Shown here: positions 7,201 through 14,044 of the stretch, piece by piece
Layout of the letters: every line of letters begins with the position of its first letter
Position numbering within the stretch: position 1 is the first letter of the stretch
Assembly: GCA_050260275.1 (NCBI GenBank)
Contig: JBLNBX010000160.1
Coordinates: 1-20,030, forward strand
Length of the DNA: 20,030 nt
Origin: DATMXS01 sp050260275
GTDB taxonomy: Bacteria; Acidobacteriota; Terriglobia; Bryobacterales; Bryobacteraceae
Direction of reading: 5' to 3'
The notes under the pieces: model-generated
Database searches by the model: none
Told to the model about the DNA's origin: nothing
What the model saw: only the letters and a program-made list of their open reading frames with translations
Program-made: the position numbers and the translations under genes

Positions 7201-8130
7201 GGGCGCATCTGGCTGGAGAGTGAGCCGGGCAAGGGCAGCACGTTCCATTTCACTGCGCGGTTCAAGCTCGACACCTCGCCCGCCGTGGTACCGCAACCCG
7301 CGGTGGAACTCAATGGGGTGCCGGTTCTGATAGTAGACGACAATGCCAGCAGTCGCCGCGTTCTGGAAGGCCTGGCCCGCGCCTGGGGCATGCTGCCTAC
7401 GTGCGCTTCAGACGCCAGTGAGGCTTTGGCCAGGCTTCGCGCCGGTGAGCGGTTCCGGCTTCTCGTCGCTGACTACCAGATGCCGGGAACAGATGGACTC
7501 GAACTCGCCTGCCGCATACGGCGGGAGCACCTGGCCGACCAGACATGTATTCTGATGCTAACTTCCGCCGGACAGCGCCACGACCCGCTGATGTGCCGGG
7601 CGCGCGGGATCGCTGCCACTCTAACGAAACCGGTGTGCCCGCGGGGCCTGCGGGATGCGATTCTCCGCGTGCTTAGCCGCGGTGATGGCCCTTGCGCGGG
7701 GGTGGAACGCGCTGTGAACGCGCCTCAGGGTCCGTTGCGCGCGGGCTCCATCCTGGTAGCGGAGGATAACCCGATAAACCAGCGCCTGATCGTGAGATTG
7801 CTGGAGAAGCAGGGTTACTCGGTGACGGTGGCGGCCAATGGCAGAGAAGCGCTCGAACTCACCTCGGCGCGGGCGTTCGATGCGATCCTGATGGACGTCC
7901 AGATGCCGGAGATGGACGGCTTCGAAGCCACCGCGCAAATCCGCGCCCGCGAGCGCGAGCTCGGGCTTCCCCGCACCCGCATAATTGCCCTCACGGCATA
8001 CGCCATGAAGGGCGATCGCGAAAAATGTCTGGCCGCCGGCATGGACGGCTACGTATCCAAGCCCGTCAGGGCCGCTGAACTCATCGAAGCAATGGAAGAA
8101 CTTACGCCCGCGCCCACACCGGGCACCTAG
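4261..8130 (+). CDS. hybrid sensor histidine kinase with two receiver domains and tandem OB-like periplasmic repeats
   Basis: A 1289-residue membrane kinase. Residues 10-29 are hydrophobic and end in LGGC, resembling a lipobox or membrane anchor. Residues 45-720 hold about seven repeats with an OB-fold-like pattern (for example TYYD...LYVEDATGGARV...AGQWVELAGSV), each A-type repeat preceded by a helix such as IAEVRRL or VAQVHRL. A membrane helix spans about 727-749. HisKA follows with phospho-acceptor H785 (NMSHEIRTPMN), then HATPase_c with N902, DTGVGI (934-939) and GGTGLGL (963-969). Receiver 1 has D1026/D1027, D1071 and K1123; receiver 2 has E1168/D1169, D1212 and K1267. Both look functional. 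There is no Hpt domain or DNA-binding output, so the phosphate must leave through an unlinked partner. The GTG start is the first plausible one after the in-frame stop at 4180; no Shine-Dalgarno is evident. Ligand unknown. Confidence 0.93.
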   Translation: MYETPHATGVLRLAAGAAAVVAYLVLGGCGRFECTASGRTLASIAEVRRLPERISDTIPVRVRAQVTYYDANLQHLYVEDATGGARVDNLSVEPSLSAGQWVELAGSVLGGGVNAAISRESLQKIEQLPKLSPLRASPGDLRSGSLQYRLVEVDGIVRAATTDHSGRLALSVRAGGEDIDVRVRNAGAADPVSFVDAVVRVRGVLSASVDALGNVIALNLLVPSVQDIFILTSAEPADALPVRTVSSIFSSGAAAPERRVRLQGQVARSGRGVVLRDATGEALLQAARGAVIEPGQIAGVVGFAGGQPDAPVLEECTTVEQARAPAAGLPLLTTVAQVHRLSEREARRGYPLRLRAVVTFYNPIGQNLVLQDGTDGIRVSVGENPIPALRAGQLVELTGFSGPGDFAPVVVDPRIRVLSESTMPEPLRLPVDDFMVSVPDSRWIEIEGTVHSIRVFRGRTWVGLRSGAHRFFAELAHATKPPLSLLYSRVRVQGVFAARFNLKRQFVGMSMRIPGPEWIQVVENADTALPPLRSIGDLLRYSPGERADTPTRIRGVVLLANPRGPTYIRDDTGGVGLQNHGEVKLNTGDVVEATGFADPGSFSAVMRDAEVRKIGSAEPPRPRLVTVSDIIDKGWDAEFVQIDAFLVNHAPGSADRTLVLQSGNTLFRARLQNGRPPAFENGSVLRLTGITAIEVLDETGVRPRGFSLLLRSPKDIQVLQSAPWWNVERTLALVGVLAAVAILAFVWVTVLRRRVQRQTEDLLRAKEAAETANRAKSEFLANMSHEIRTPMNGVLGMTELALDTNLDAEQREYISTAKASAEALLAVINDILDFSKIEAGKIEIDETPFDLFEVIDSVVRPLALHASQKDLELVCDLAPDLPSRLVGDPLRLRQVMTNLVGNAIKFTQQGEVALKAEEVERDDSGAVFHFSVRDTGVGIPKERQAAVFMAFTQVDGSITRRFGGTGLGLTIASRLVEKMGGRIWLESEPGKGSTFHFTARFKLDTSPAVVPQPAVELNGVPVLIVDDNASSRRVLEGLARAWGMLPTCASDASEALARLRAGERFRLLVADYQMPGTDGLELACRIRREHLADQTCILMLTSAGQRHDPLMCRARGIAATLTKPVCPRGLRDAILRVLSRGDGPCAGVERAVNAPQGPLRAGSILVAEDNPINQRLIVRLLEKQGYSVTVAANGREALELTSARAFDAILMDVQMPEMDGFEATAQIRARERELGLPRTRIIALTAYAMKGDREKCLAAGMDGYVSKPVRAAELIEAMEELTPAPTPGT

Positions 8131-8141
8131 AGGCGCGGGCG
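8105..8141 (+). terminator. 10-bp GC hairpin across the kinase stop codon
   Basis: CGCCCGCGCC (8105-8114) is perfectly complementary to GGCGCGGGCG (8132-8141), with a 17-base loop that contains the stop codon at 8128-8130. The stem is all G/C pairs. No U-tract follows. It may stabilise the 3' end or attenuate read-through into the cell-division genes; the role is inferred from position only. Confidence 0.45.
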
Positions 8142-8199
8142 CGCTGCCGGACTCGCGGCTACCTACATGCCCCCGCCATCTTGCAGTAATCTATAGCAA

Positions 8200-8463
8200 A
8201 TGGAACTGCTCGAAGATCAGGAAGTCGACAGCCTCGGAGCGCTCGAAGAGCGAATCCGCCGTGCGGTCGAGTTGGTTTCGCGCCTGCGACGTGACTTGGA
8301 TGCCGCTATCGCCGAGCGTGACGCGGCCCTCCGCGAGAAGACTGCCGCGCAGGAAGAGGCGGCCGCGCTCGCCCGCGAGATCGAGGCGCTGCGGGCCGAG
8401 CGGCAGAACGTCCGGGCCCGAGTGGAGAAGCTGCTGGCGCAGATCGATTCGCTTGGCGCATAG
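8200..8463 (+). CDS. small coiled-coil protein, ZapB-like by context
   Basis: An 87-residue acidic and alanine-rich protein that is almost entirely predicted helix. From about residue 15 to 84 there is a heptad pattern with Leu/Ala/Val at core positions (for example LEERIRRAVELVSRLRRDL and REIEALRAERQNVRARVEKL), and no catalytic motif. It lies 2 bases upstream of zapA, and a short coiled-coil gene directly before zapA is a common arrangement outside gammaproteobacteria, where it is often labelled ZapB-like. If so, it would crosslink or position the ZapA-bound FtsZ ring at midcell. Sequence identity to E. coli ZapB cannot be judged by eye, so the name rests on size, coiled coil and neighbour. 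The ATG at 8200 has no evident Shine-Dalgarno. Confidence 0.78.
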   Translation: MELLEDQEVDSLGALEERIRRAVELVSRLRRDLDAAIAERDAALREKTAAQEEAAALAREIEALRAERQNVRARVEKLLAQIDSLGA

Positions 8464-8465
8464 CC

Positions 8466-8765
8466 GTGGCGGAGAAGCGCAGCGTCCAGGTCACGATCTT
8501 TCACCAGCCCTATACGCTGCGTGTCTCCGAGGATGAACGCGAGGTCATCGAACTGGCGGATAGCGTCGATCAACTGATGAACGCGGTGGCCTCGCGGTCG
8601 GGAGCTTCCGACCCGGTTCGAGTGGCCGTGTTGACCGCCTTGCATCTCGCTGACCGGCTGCGCACGCTCCAGCGCGATCTCACGGCCGTTCGCGAGAAGA
8701 CGGACGAGTTCAGCAAGCTGCTCGACGACGTGCTCGCAGGCGACGGCGCAGACGCCAATTCCTGA
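8466..8765 (+). CDS. zapA: cell division protein ZapA
   Basis: A 99-residue ZapA: it binds FtsZ and bundles its filaments at the division ring. The N-terminal strand pair with VQVTIFHQPYTLRV (7-20) and the following SEDEREVIELADSVDQLM (21-38) are the family signature, and a C-terminal helix (about 50-90) would form the tetrameric coiled coil. Length matches the family. It starts with GTG two bases after the stop of the coiled-coil gene, so the two are surely co-translated. The C-terminal tail after residue 90 is acidic and probably disordered. In many bacteria zapA is followed by the 6S RNA gene, but only about 99 bases separate it from the convergent glutamate dehydrogenase gene, so 6S RNA is not here. 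Confidence 0.92.
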   Translation: MAEKRSVQVTIFHQPYTLRVSEDEREVIELADSVDQLMNAVASRSGASDPVRVAVLTALHLADRLRTLQRDLTAVREKTDEFSKLLDDVLAGDGADANS

Positions 8766-8836
8766 CGAGGCGCGGGCGCAGCGGACGGCCACCAGCGCAG
8801 ATCCAGGCCGGCGCACTGTGTCCCTTTGCGCTCACG

Positions 8837-8854
8837 GAGGTTCGCGCGAACCTC
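8837..8854. terminator. perfect 18-base palindrome between convergent zapA and gdhA
   Basis: GAGGTTCGC is followed immediately by its exact reverse complement GCGAACCTC. In RNA it folds as a 7-bp stem with a GCGC loop, identically on both strands. It lies 72 bases past zapA and 11 bases past the gdhA stop, where a bidirectional terminator is expected, but no U-tract follows on either strand. A dimeric protein site is the alternative reading. Confidence 0.5.
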
Positions 8855-8864
8855 GTCCCGCTCC

Positions 8865-10130
8865 CTACGCGTAGATTCCGCGCAGCTTTATTGCGAACGC
8901 GACACGGTCGAGCGCGAGCATGTAAGCCGCAATCCGGTTGTTTACTCCGTGTTTTTCGGCGTAGCTTGTGACACGGCCGAAGTTATCCACCATTATTTCT
9001 TCGAGCCGCTCGTTTACCAGGTCCTCGTTCCAGAAGAAACCCTGGCGATCCTGGACCCACTCGAAATAGGAGACAGTAACTCCGCCCGCGTTAGCCAGGA
9101 TGTCGGGGATCACGAATACGTTCCTATCCGCGAGTATCTCGTCGGCTACGGGTGTCGTCGGCCCGTTCGCGCCCTCTACTATGATCCGGGCGCGTATGTT
9201 AGCCGCATTGGCGGACGTTATCACGTTTTCACGCGCCGCTGGCAGGAGCACATCGCATTCCAGGAACATGGCTTCGGCGCGGTCGATGTTCTCCCCACCT
9301 TTGAAATCGACGATCGAGCCGGTCTCGGCACGATGCGCGGCCAGCGCCTGAATATCGATTCCATACGGGTTGTAGATGGCTCCGTCCCATTCGATGACCG
9401 AGATTATCTTCAGACCGGCACGGGCCATGAGCGCCGCGCCCATGCCGCCCACATTGCCGAAGCCCTGCACTACGACGCGGGCGCCATCAACTGGAATGCC
9501 GAGGTGTTTCAGGGCCTCGCGAGCGACTATCAGGCAGCCGCGGCCAGTCGCCTCGGCCCGCCCGCGTGATCCGCCCAGGTCGAGAGGCTTGCCCGTGACC
9601 ACCGCCGTTACCGTGTTTCCGACATGCATGGAGTACGTGTCCATGATCCACGCCATGGTCTGCTGGTTCGTGTTCATGTCGGGCGCGGGAACATCGCGCT
9701 CGGGTCCGATAAAGGGCAGGATCTCCGCCGTATAGCGGCGCGTGATGCGCTCGAGTTCGAAGTCCGACAGAAGCCGCGGGTCGCAGACGACGCCGCCCTT
9801 ACCGCCGCCGAACGGGATGTTCACGACCGCGCATTTCCAAGTCATCCAGGCGGCTAGTGCGCGAACCTCGTCGATAGTGACGTCTGGAGCGAAGCGTATG
9901 CCGCCTTTGGCTGGACCTCTTGCAAGCGAGTGCTGCACGCGGTAGCCGGTGAACACCTCCAGGCGCCCGTCGTCGAGCTGCACCGGAATGTGTACGGTGA
10001 TCTCCTTTGAGGGCTTTCTCAGCACTTTGCGAAGTCCCTCGTCGAGCCCCAGACGATCCGCCGCTTCATCAAAGCGCGTCTCTGCGGCGATCCAGGGGTT
10101 CAGTTCCCATTCGAGACTTGTCGCGTTCAT
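8865..10130 (-). CDS. gdhA: glutamate dehydrogenase (Glu/Leu/Phe/Val dehydrogenase family)
   Basis: A 421-residue cytoplasmic hexameric-type enzyme that interconverts glutamate and 2-oxoglutarate plus ammonium with NAD(P)H. The substrate domain shows K75 (GPAKGGIRF), K99, the catalytic lysine K111 (PFGGGKGG) and D151 (VPAPDMNT). The Rossmann domain has GFGNVGG (223-229). EGANGPTT (319-326) and NAGGVTVSYFEW (347-358) are typical of GDH rather than leucine or phenylalanine dehydrogenases. I chose the ATG at 10130 because GGAGG (minus strand, 10138-10142) is 7 bases upstream and the protein then begins where family members do; the longer frame to 10193 adds 21 unlikely residues. E248 follows the second strand of the nucleotide fold, which suggests NAD use, but this is uncertain. 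The ammonium transporter gene is about 740 bases upstream on the same strand. Confidence 0.95.
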   Translation of the reverse strand: MNATSLEWELNPWIAAETRFDEAADRLGLDEGLRKVLRKPSKEITVHIPVQLDDGRLEVFTGYRVQHSLARGPAKGGIRFAPDVTIDEVRALAAWMTWKCAVVNIPFGGGKGGVVCDPRLLSDFELERITRRYTAEILPFIGPERDVPAPDMNTNQQTMAWIMDTYSMHVGNTVTAVVTGKPLDLGGSRGRAEATGRGCLIVAREALKHLGIPVDGARVVVQGFGNVGGMGAALMARAGLKIISVIEWDGAIYNPYGIDIQALAAHRAETGSIVDFKGGENIDRAEAMFLECDVLLPAARENVITSANAANIRARIIVEGANGPTTPVADEILADRNVFVIPDILANAGGVTVSYFEWVQDRQGFFWNEDLVNERLEEIMVDNFGRVTSYAEKHGVNNRIAAYMLALDRVAFAIKLRGIYA

Positions 10131-10137
10131 ACGCGTG

Positions 10138-10142
10138 CCTCC
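10138..10142 (-). promoter_or_regulatory. Shine-Dalgarno that sets the gdhA start
   Basis: GGAGG on the minus strand lies 7 bases before the ATG at 10130. No such site precedes the in-frame ATG at 10193, so the shorter protein is preferred. Confidence 0.75.
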
Positions 10143-10213
10143 ACCGAGATTATGGCACCACCCCGAGGGTGTGCGTCCCCGTTCGACCTCCATTTGTGCG
10201 ATTCTGTTAACAA

Positions 10214-10231
10214 GCCGGGCCGCTTCCCGGC
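10214..10231 (+). other. 5'-leader hairpin upstream of the 127-residue protein
   Basis: GCCGGG (10214-10219) and CCCGGC (10226-10231) form a perfect 6-bp stem with a 6-base loop, ending 9 bases before the Shine-Dalgarno. It could shield or expose the ribosome site, or be chance in GC-rich DNA. No known riboswitch pattern is recognisable. Confidence 0.35.
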
Positions 10232-10240
10232 GTAAATACC

Positions 10241-10247
10241 GGAGGAA
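10241..10247 (+). promoter_or_regulatory. Shine-Dalgarno of the 127-residue protein
   Basis: GGAGGAA lies 8 bases before the ATG at 10256. It is one of the best ribosome sites in the window and supports this small gene as real. Confidence 0.75.
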
Positions 10248-10255
10248 TTCCCGCC

Positions 10256-10639
10256 ATGCTTCCTGCCTTTCTGTTTCCCGAGGCAGAGATTCGTGAAGAC
10301 GCTGAAGGTCCGCCGATCGCCCTCGAAGGTTCGAGCGGAAAGGTTGTACTGCTAACGCTTGGTGTCACCCGCATCATCGAGCAGGAAAGCCTGGACGTGT
10401 CCATCTGGGGCTCCGCGGATGGTAAGGACTGGGGCGTCAAACCTCTCGCCTGCTTCCCGCAGAAGTTCTACTGCGGAACCTATCAGTTGGCGCTGGACCT
10501 CTCGGAGCACCCCGGCGTAACGCACCTTCGGGCCAAGTGCAAGGTGGCGCGCTGGGGCCGCGGGGCGGCAAAGCCGCTGTTCGGCTTGTACGTCTTCGCT
10601 CAGGAGTCCGGTAAGCAGGTGATGGCGAAGTCGGCCTGA
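10256..10639 (+). CDS. small protein of unknown function, beta-rich
   Basis: I do not recognise a named family. The 127 residues have no signal peptide, membrane helix or catalytic motif. Alternating hydrophobic stretches such as VVLLTLGVTRI (30-40), LDVSIWGSADGKDW (46-59), YQLALDL (76-82) and LFGLYVF (108-114) suggest a compact beta-sandwich, and the DGKDW turn recalls carbohydrate-binding or discoidin-like folds. C66, C73 and C95 are present without metal-site spacing. The strong Shine-Dalgarno and regular amino-acid composition argue for a real expressed gene. It is divergent from gdhA with about 125 bases between the starts and convergent with the ammonium transporter gene, so a shared regulatory region with gdhA is possible. 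The sequence has the feel of an Acidobacteria-restricted conserved hypothetical, which is an inference without a search. Confidence 0.85.
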   Translation: MLPAFLFPEAEIREDAEGPPIALEGSSGKVVLLTLGVTRIIEQESLDVSIWGSADGKDWGVKPLACFPQKFYCGTYQLALDLSEHPGVTHLRAKCKVARWGRGAAKPLFGLYVFAQESGKQVMAKSA

Positions 10640-10653
10640 GCCTCACTGGCTCA
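10637..10653 (+). terminator. hairpin overlapping the stop codon of the 127-residue protein
   Basis: TGAGCC (10637-10642, starting with the stop codon) pairs with GGCTCA (10648-10653) around a 5-base loop. No U-tract follows. Together with the terminator of the facing gene it leaves about 150 bases in which I see no gene or RNA. Confidence 0.35.
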
Positions 10654-10805
10654 CGGCAAGTGGTACGCTGTTCTGCAACCCATTCGTAACAGGACCCACC
10701 TTACAACCAGGGAGTAAGTACCCGAAACCCGAGGGCCCGCTACACTTGCGCCCGGTTCTCTGAAGCGCAATCCATGGCGCGTTTCTTCCATAGCTGCCGC
10801 CCTCC

Positions 10806-10845
10806 AAAAAGCGAGCGGGACCGAGCCTTCCGGCCCGGTCCCGCT
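10806..10845 (-). terminator. rho-independent terminator of the ammonium transporter gene
   Basis: On the minus strand a perfect 10-bp stem (AGCGGGACCG, 10814-10823, with CGGTCCCGCT, 10836-10845) encloses an inner GCC/GGC pairing with a short TTCC-type loop. It is followed by a run of five U (A's at 10806-10810 on the plus strand). It starts 28 bases after the transporter stop codon. This is the only classical stem plus U-tract terminator in the window. Confidence 0.85.
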
Positions 10846-10873
10846 GTGAACGCCTTCGTAGGTGTTTGGGAGA

Positions 10874-12253
<1,380 letters not shown>

Positions 12254-12391
12254 CTAAATTTGCCTTGGATTCCGCTAACGGGGCGGGGTGTCATTTCTAT
12301 CTTGCAGCCGAGAGCCTCTGAAGCGAATAGCAATCTTTCTATGGCGGGAATCAGTGAATGTTATGGGTGCGAAACCATCCGCCACTCCCTA

Positions 12392-12421
12392 TGCCGGACT
12401 GTGCCGGACGGATCATCCGGC
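12392..12421 (+). promoter_or_regulatory. repeat cluster upstream of the efflux operon, candidate operator
   Basis: TGCCGGACTG (12392-12401) is followed directly by TGCCGGACGG (12402-12411), a tandem repeat with one helical turn spacing, and then by an inverted TCCGGC (12416-12421). GCCGGA and TCCGGC could also form a hairpin. A second inverted pair, GTTGGC/GCCAAC, lies at 12435-12440 and 12461-12466. The whole 288-base gap between the divergent ammonium transporter and efflux genes (12254-12541) holds no other gene; no clear -35/-10 pair is visible. Operator function is an inference. Confidence 0.35.
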
Positions 12422-12541
12422 CTGTTAGCCAAGCGTTGGCGTGTGCGGCTGGAATGACAGGCCAACACGGCGATCAGCGGATCGGCAGACCGCAAGTATG
12501 CGAAAATCTTAGTGAAACCAGCCGTAGTCCGGATTCCACAC

Positions 12542-14044
12542 ATGCTACTCCGAGTGTTCCGAACCGCTTCGTTGGTGTTGTGCTCATGTCTGCCGGGATA
12601 CGCTCAGGCGATTCTGGAACCCGCTGGCGCTCCGCAGATCCCGCGACAGGGCTCCATGCCGGTGCCCGCCCAGGGAGCGCGTGTCACGCCCTCAACTCCC
12701 CCGGCCGCGTCGATAACCGCGATGCCGAGTGCCGACAATCCTTTCTTAGGCGGTGTTCCAACAGCGGCGATATCCGAAGATGTGCTGCAGTTGAGCCTTG
12801 CCGAAGCCATTGAGCGCGGTCTGAAGTACAATCTGGGACTCTTTCTGGGTGAGCAGGGCACTCGCGAGGCGCAGGCCGCGCGGCTCTACGCCCGCAGCGG
12901 TCTGTTGCCGACGCTCACCACCAGCACCTCCGACGGGGGAAGGCAGGTCAACCTCAAGGCCCTCGGTTTCCAGGGATTTCCGGGCGTCAACCCCATCGTT
13001 GGCCCATTCAATGTTTTTGACACGCGCGCCTATCTGACCCAGACCGTGTTCAGCCTTCCGGCAATTCGCAACTTCCGGGCCGGCGATGAGACACTCGCGG
13101 CCGCACGGTTCAGCTACCTGGACGCGCGGGATGTGGTGGTGCTTGCCGTGGCCGGTTTGTACTGGCAAGCGGTTGCGGGCCGCGCGCGCATCGACTCGGC
13201 CCGGGCGCAGTACAAGACCGCTCAGGCGCTGTACGACCGGGCGGTGAACATGCGAGAGGCCGGTGTTGCTGCGGGTATCGACGTGCTCCGGGCTCAGGTG
13301 CAGATGCAGGCGCAGCAGCAATTGGTGATCTTCTATGAGAACGAGTTCGAGAAACAGAAACTCGCTCTCGAGCGGGCGATCGGTCTTCCAGTGGGGCAGC
13401 GCATCGAACTTACGGACTCAATGAGCTACACGCCTCCGCCTCCGCTCGATCTGGCCGAAGCGCTCGAACTGGCGTACGCCAACCGCGCCGACTACAAGAG
13501 CCAGGAGGCTTCTGTGCGGGCAGCGGAAGCGCAGCGCGCAGCGGCCGTGGCAGAGCGGTATCCATCGGTGGCGTTCGCGGCCGACTACGGCGCGATCGGC
13601 CCGCGGCCATGGAACTCCCACGGAACATTCTCGGTGGTCGGCACTTTGAACATACCGATATACCAGGCCGGGCGCGTCAAGGCGGATATCACCCAGGCCG
13701 ACGCCCGGCTGGAGAATGCGAAGGCGCGCCTTGCCGATCTTCGCAACATGATCAGCCAGCAAGTGCGGGCCGCGCTGCTAGACCTGAACGCGGCTGCGGC
13801 GCAGGTGAACGTGGCGCAGGAGGCTGTGGGCCTCGCGCGCCAACAGCTTGTTCAGTCTGAAGACCGGTTCGCGGCTGGGGTGGCGACGAGCGTGGAGGTT
13901 GTGCAGGGGCAGGAGGCAGTGGCCACCGCGGAGGAGAACTACATATCTGCGCTGTATTCATACAACATCGCTAAGGCGGCGCTGGCAAGAGCAGTAGGCG
14001 CCACCGAGAAAATGTACTTCTTGTTTCTGAAGGGGACGAAGTGA
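12542..14044 (+). CDS. TolC-family outer-membrane efflux protein
   Basis: A 500-residue outer-membrane channel protein. Residues 1-23 are a signal peptide ending AQA, followed by a proline-rich linker (about 24-75). Two OEP repeats lie at about 84-290 and 300-492, each with long alanine/glutamine-rich helices and beta segments such as YPSVAFAADYG (340-350). Second-repeat signatures include NIPIYQAGRVKADI (370-383) and RFAAGVATSVEVVQGQ (442-457). As trimers these proteins form the exit duct for tripartite pumps. I chose the ATG at 12542 because the signal peptide then begins normally; an in-frame GTG at 12512 would add ten residues and cannot be excluded, and neither has a clear Shine-Dalgarno. 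The stop TGA overlaps the next start (TGATG), so it is translationally coupled to the adaptor gene. Confidence 0.93.
   Translation: MLLRVFRTASLVLCSCLPGYAQAILEPAGAPQIPRQGSMPVPAQGARVTPSTPPAASITAMPSADNPFLGGVPTAAISEDVLQLSLAEAIERGLKYNLGLFLGEQGTREAQAARLYARSGLLPTLTTSTSDGGRQVNLKALGFQGFPGVNPIVGPFNVFDTRAYLTQTVFSLPAIRNFRAGDETLAAARFSYLDARDVVVLAVAGLYWQAVAGRARIDSARAQYKTAQALYDRAVNMREAGVAAGIDVLRAQVQMQAQQQLVIFYENEFEKQKLALERAIGLPVGQRIELTDSMSYTPPPPLDLAEALELAYANRADYKSQEASVRAAEAQRAAAVAERYPSVAFAADYGAIGPRPWNSHGTFSVVGTLNIPIYQAGRVKADITQADARLENAKARLADLRNMISQQVRAALLDLNAAAAQVNVAQEAVGLARQQLVQSEDRFAAGVATSVEVVQGQEAVATAEENYISALYSYNIAKAALARAVGATEKMYFLFLKGTK

Noticed and set aside
8766..8864. Possible 6S RNA gene after zapA, as in many bacteria.
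   Set aside because: Only 99 bases are available and there is no long imperfect hairpin with a central bubble; 6S RNA needs about 180 bases.
12340..12375. A sigma-54 (-24/-12) promoter for the ammonium transporter on the minus strand.
   Set aside because: The candidate TGGC...CGCA has the GG and GC elements one base too far apart, and the -12 element lacks TTGC.
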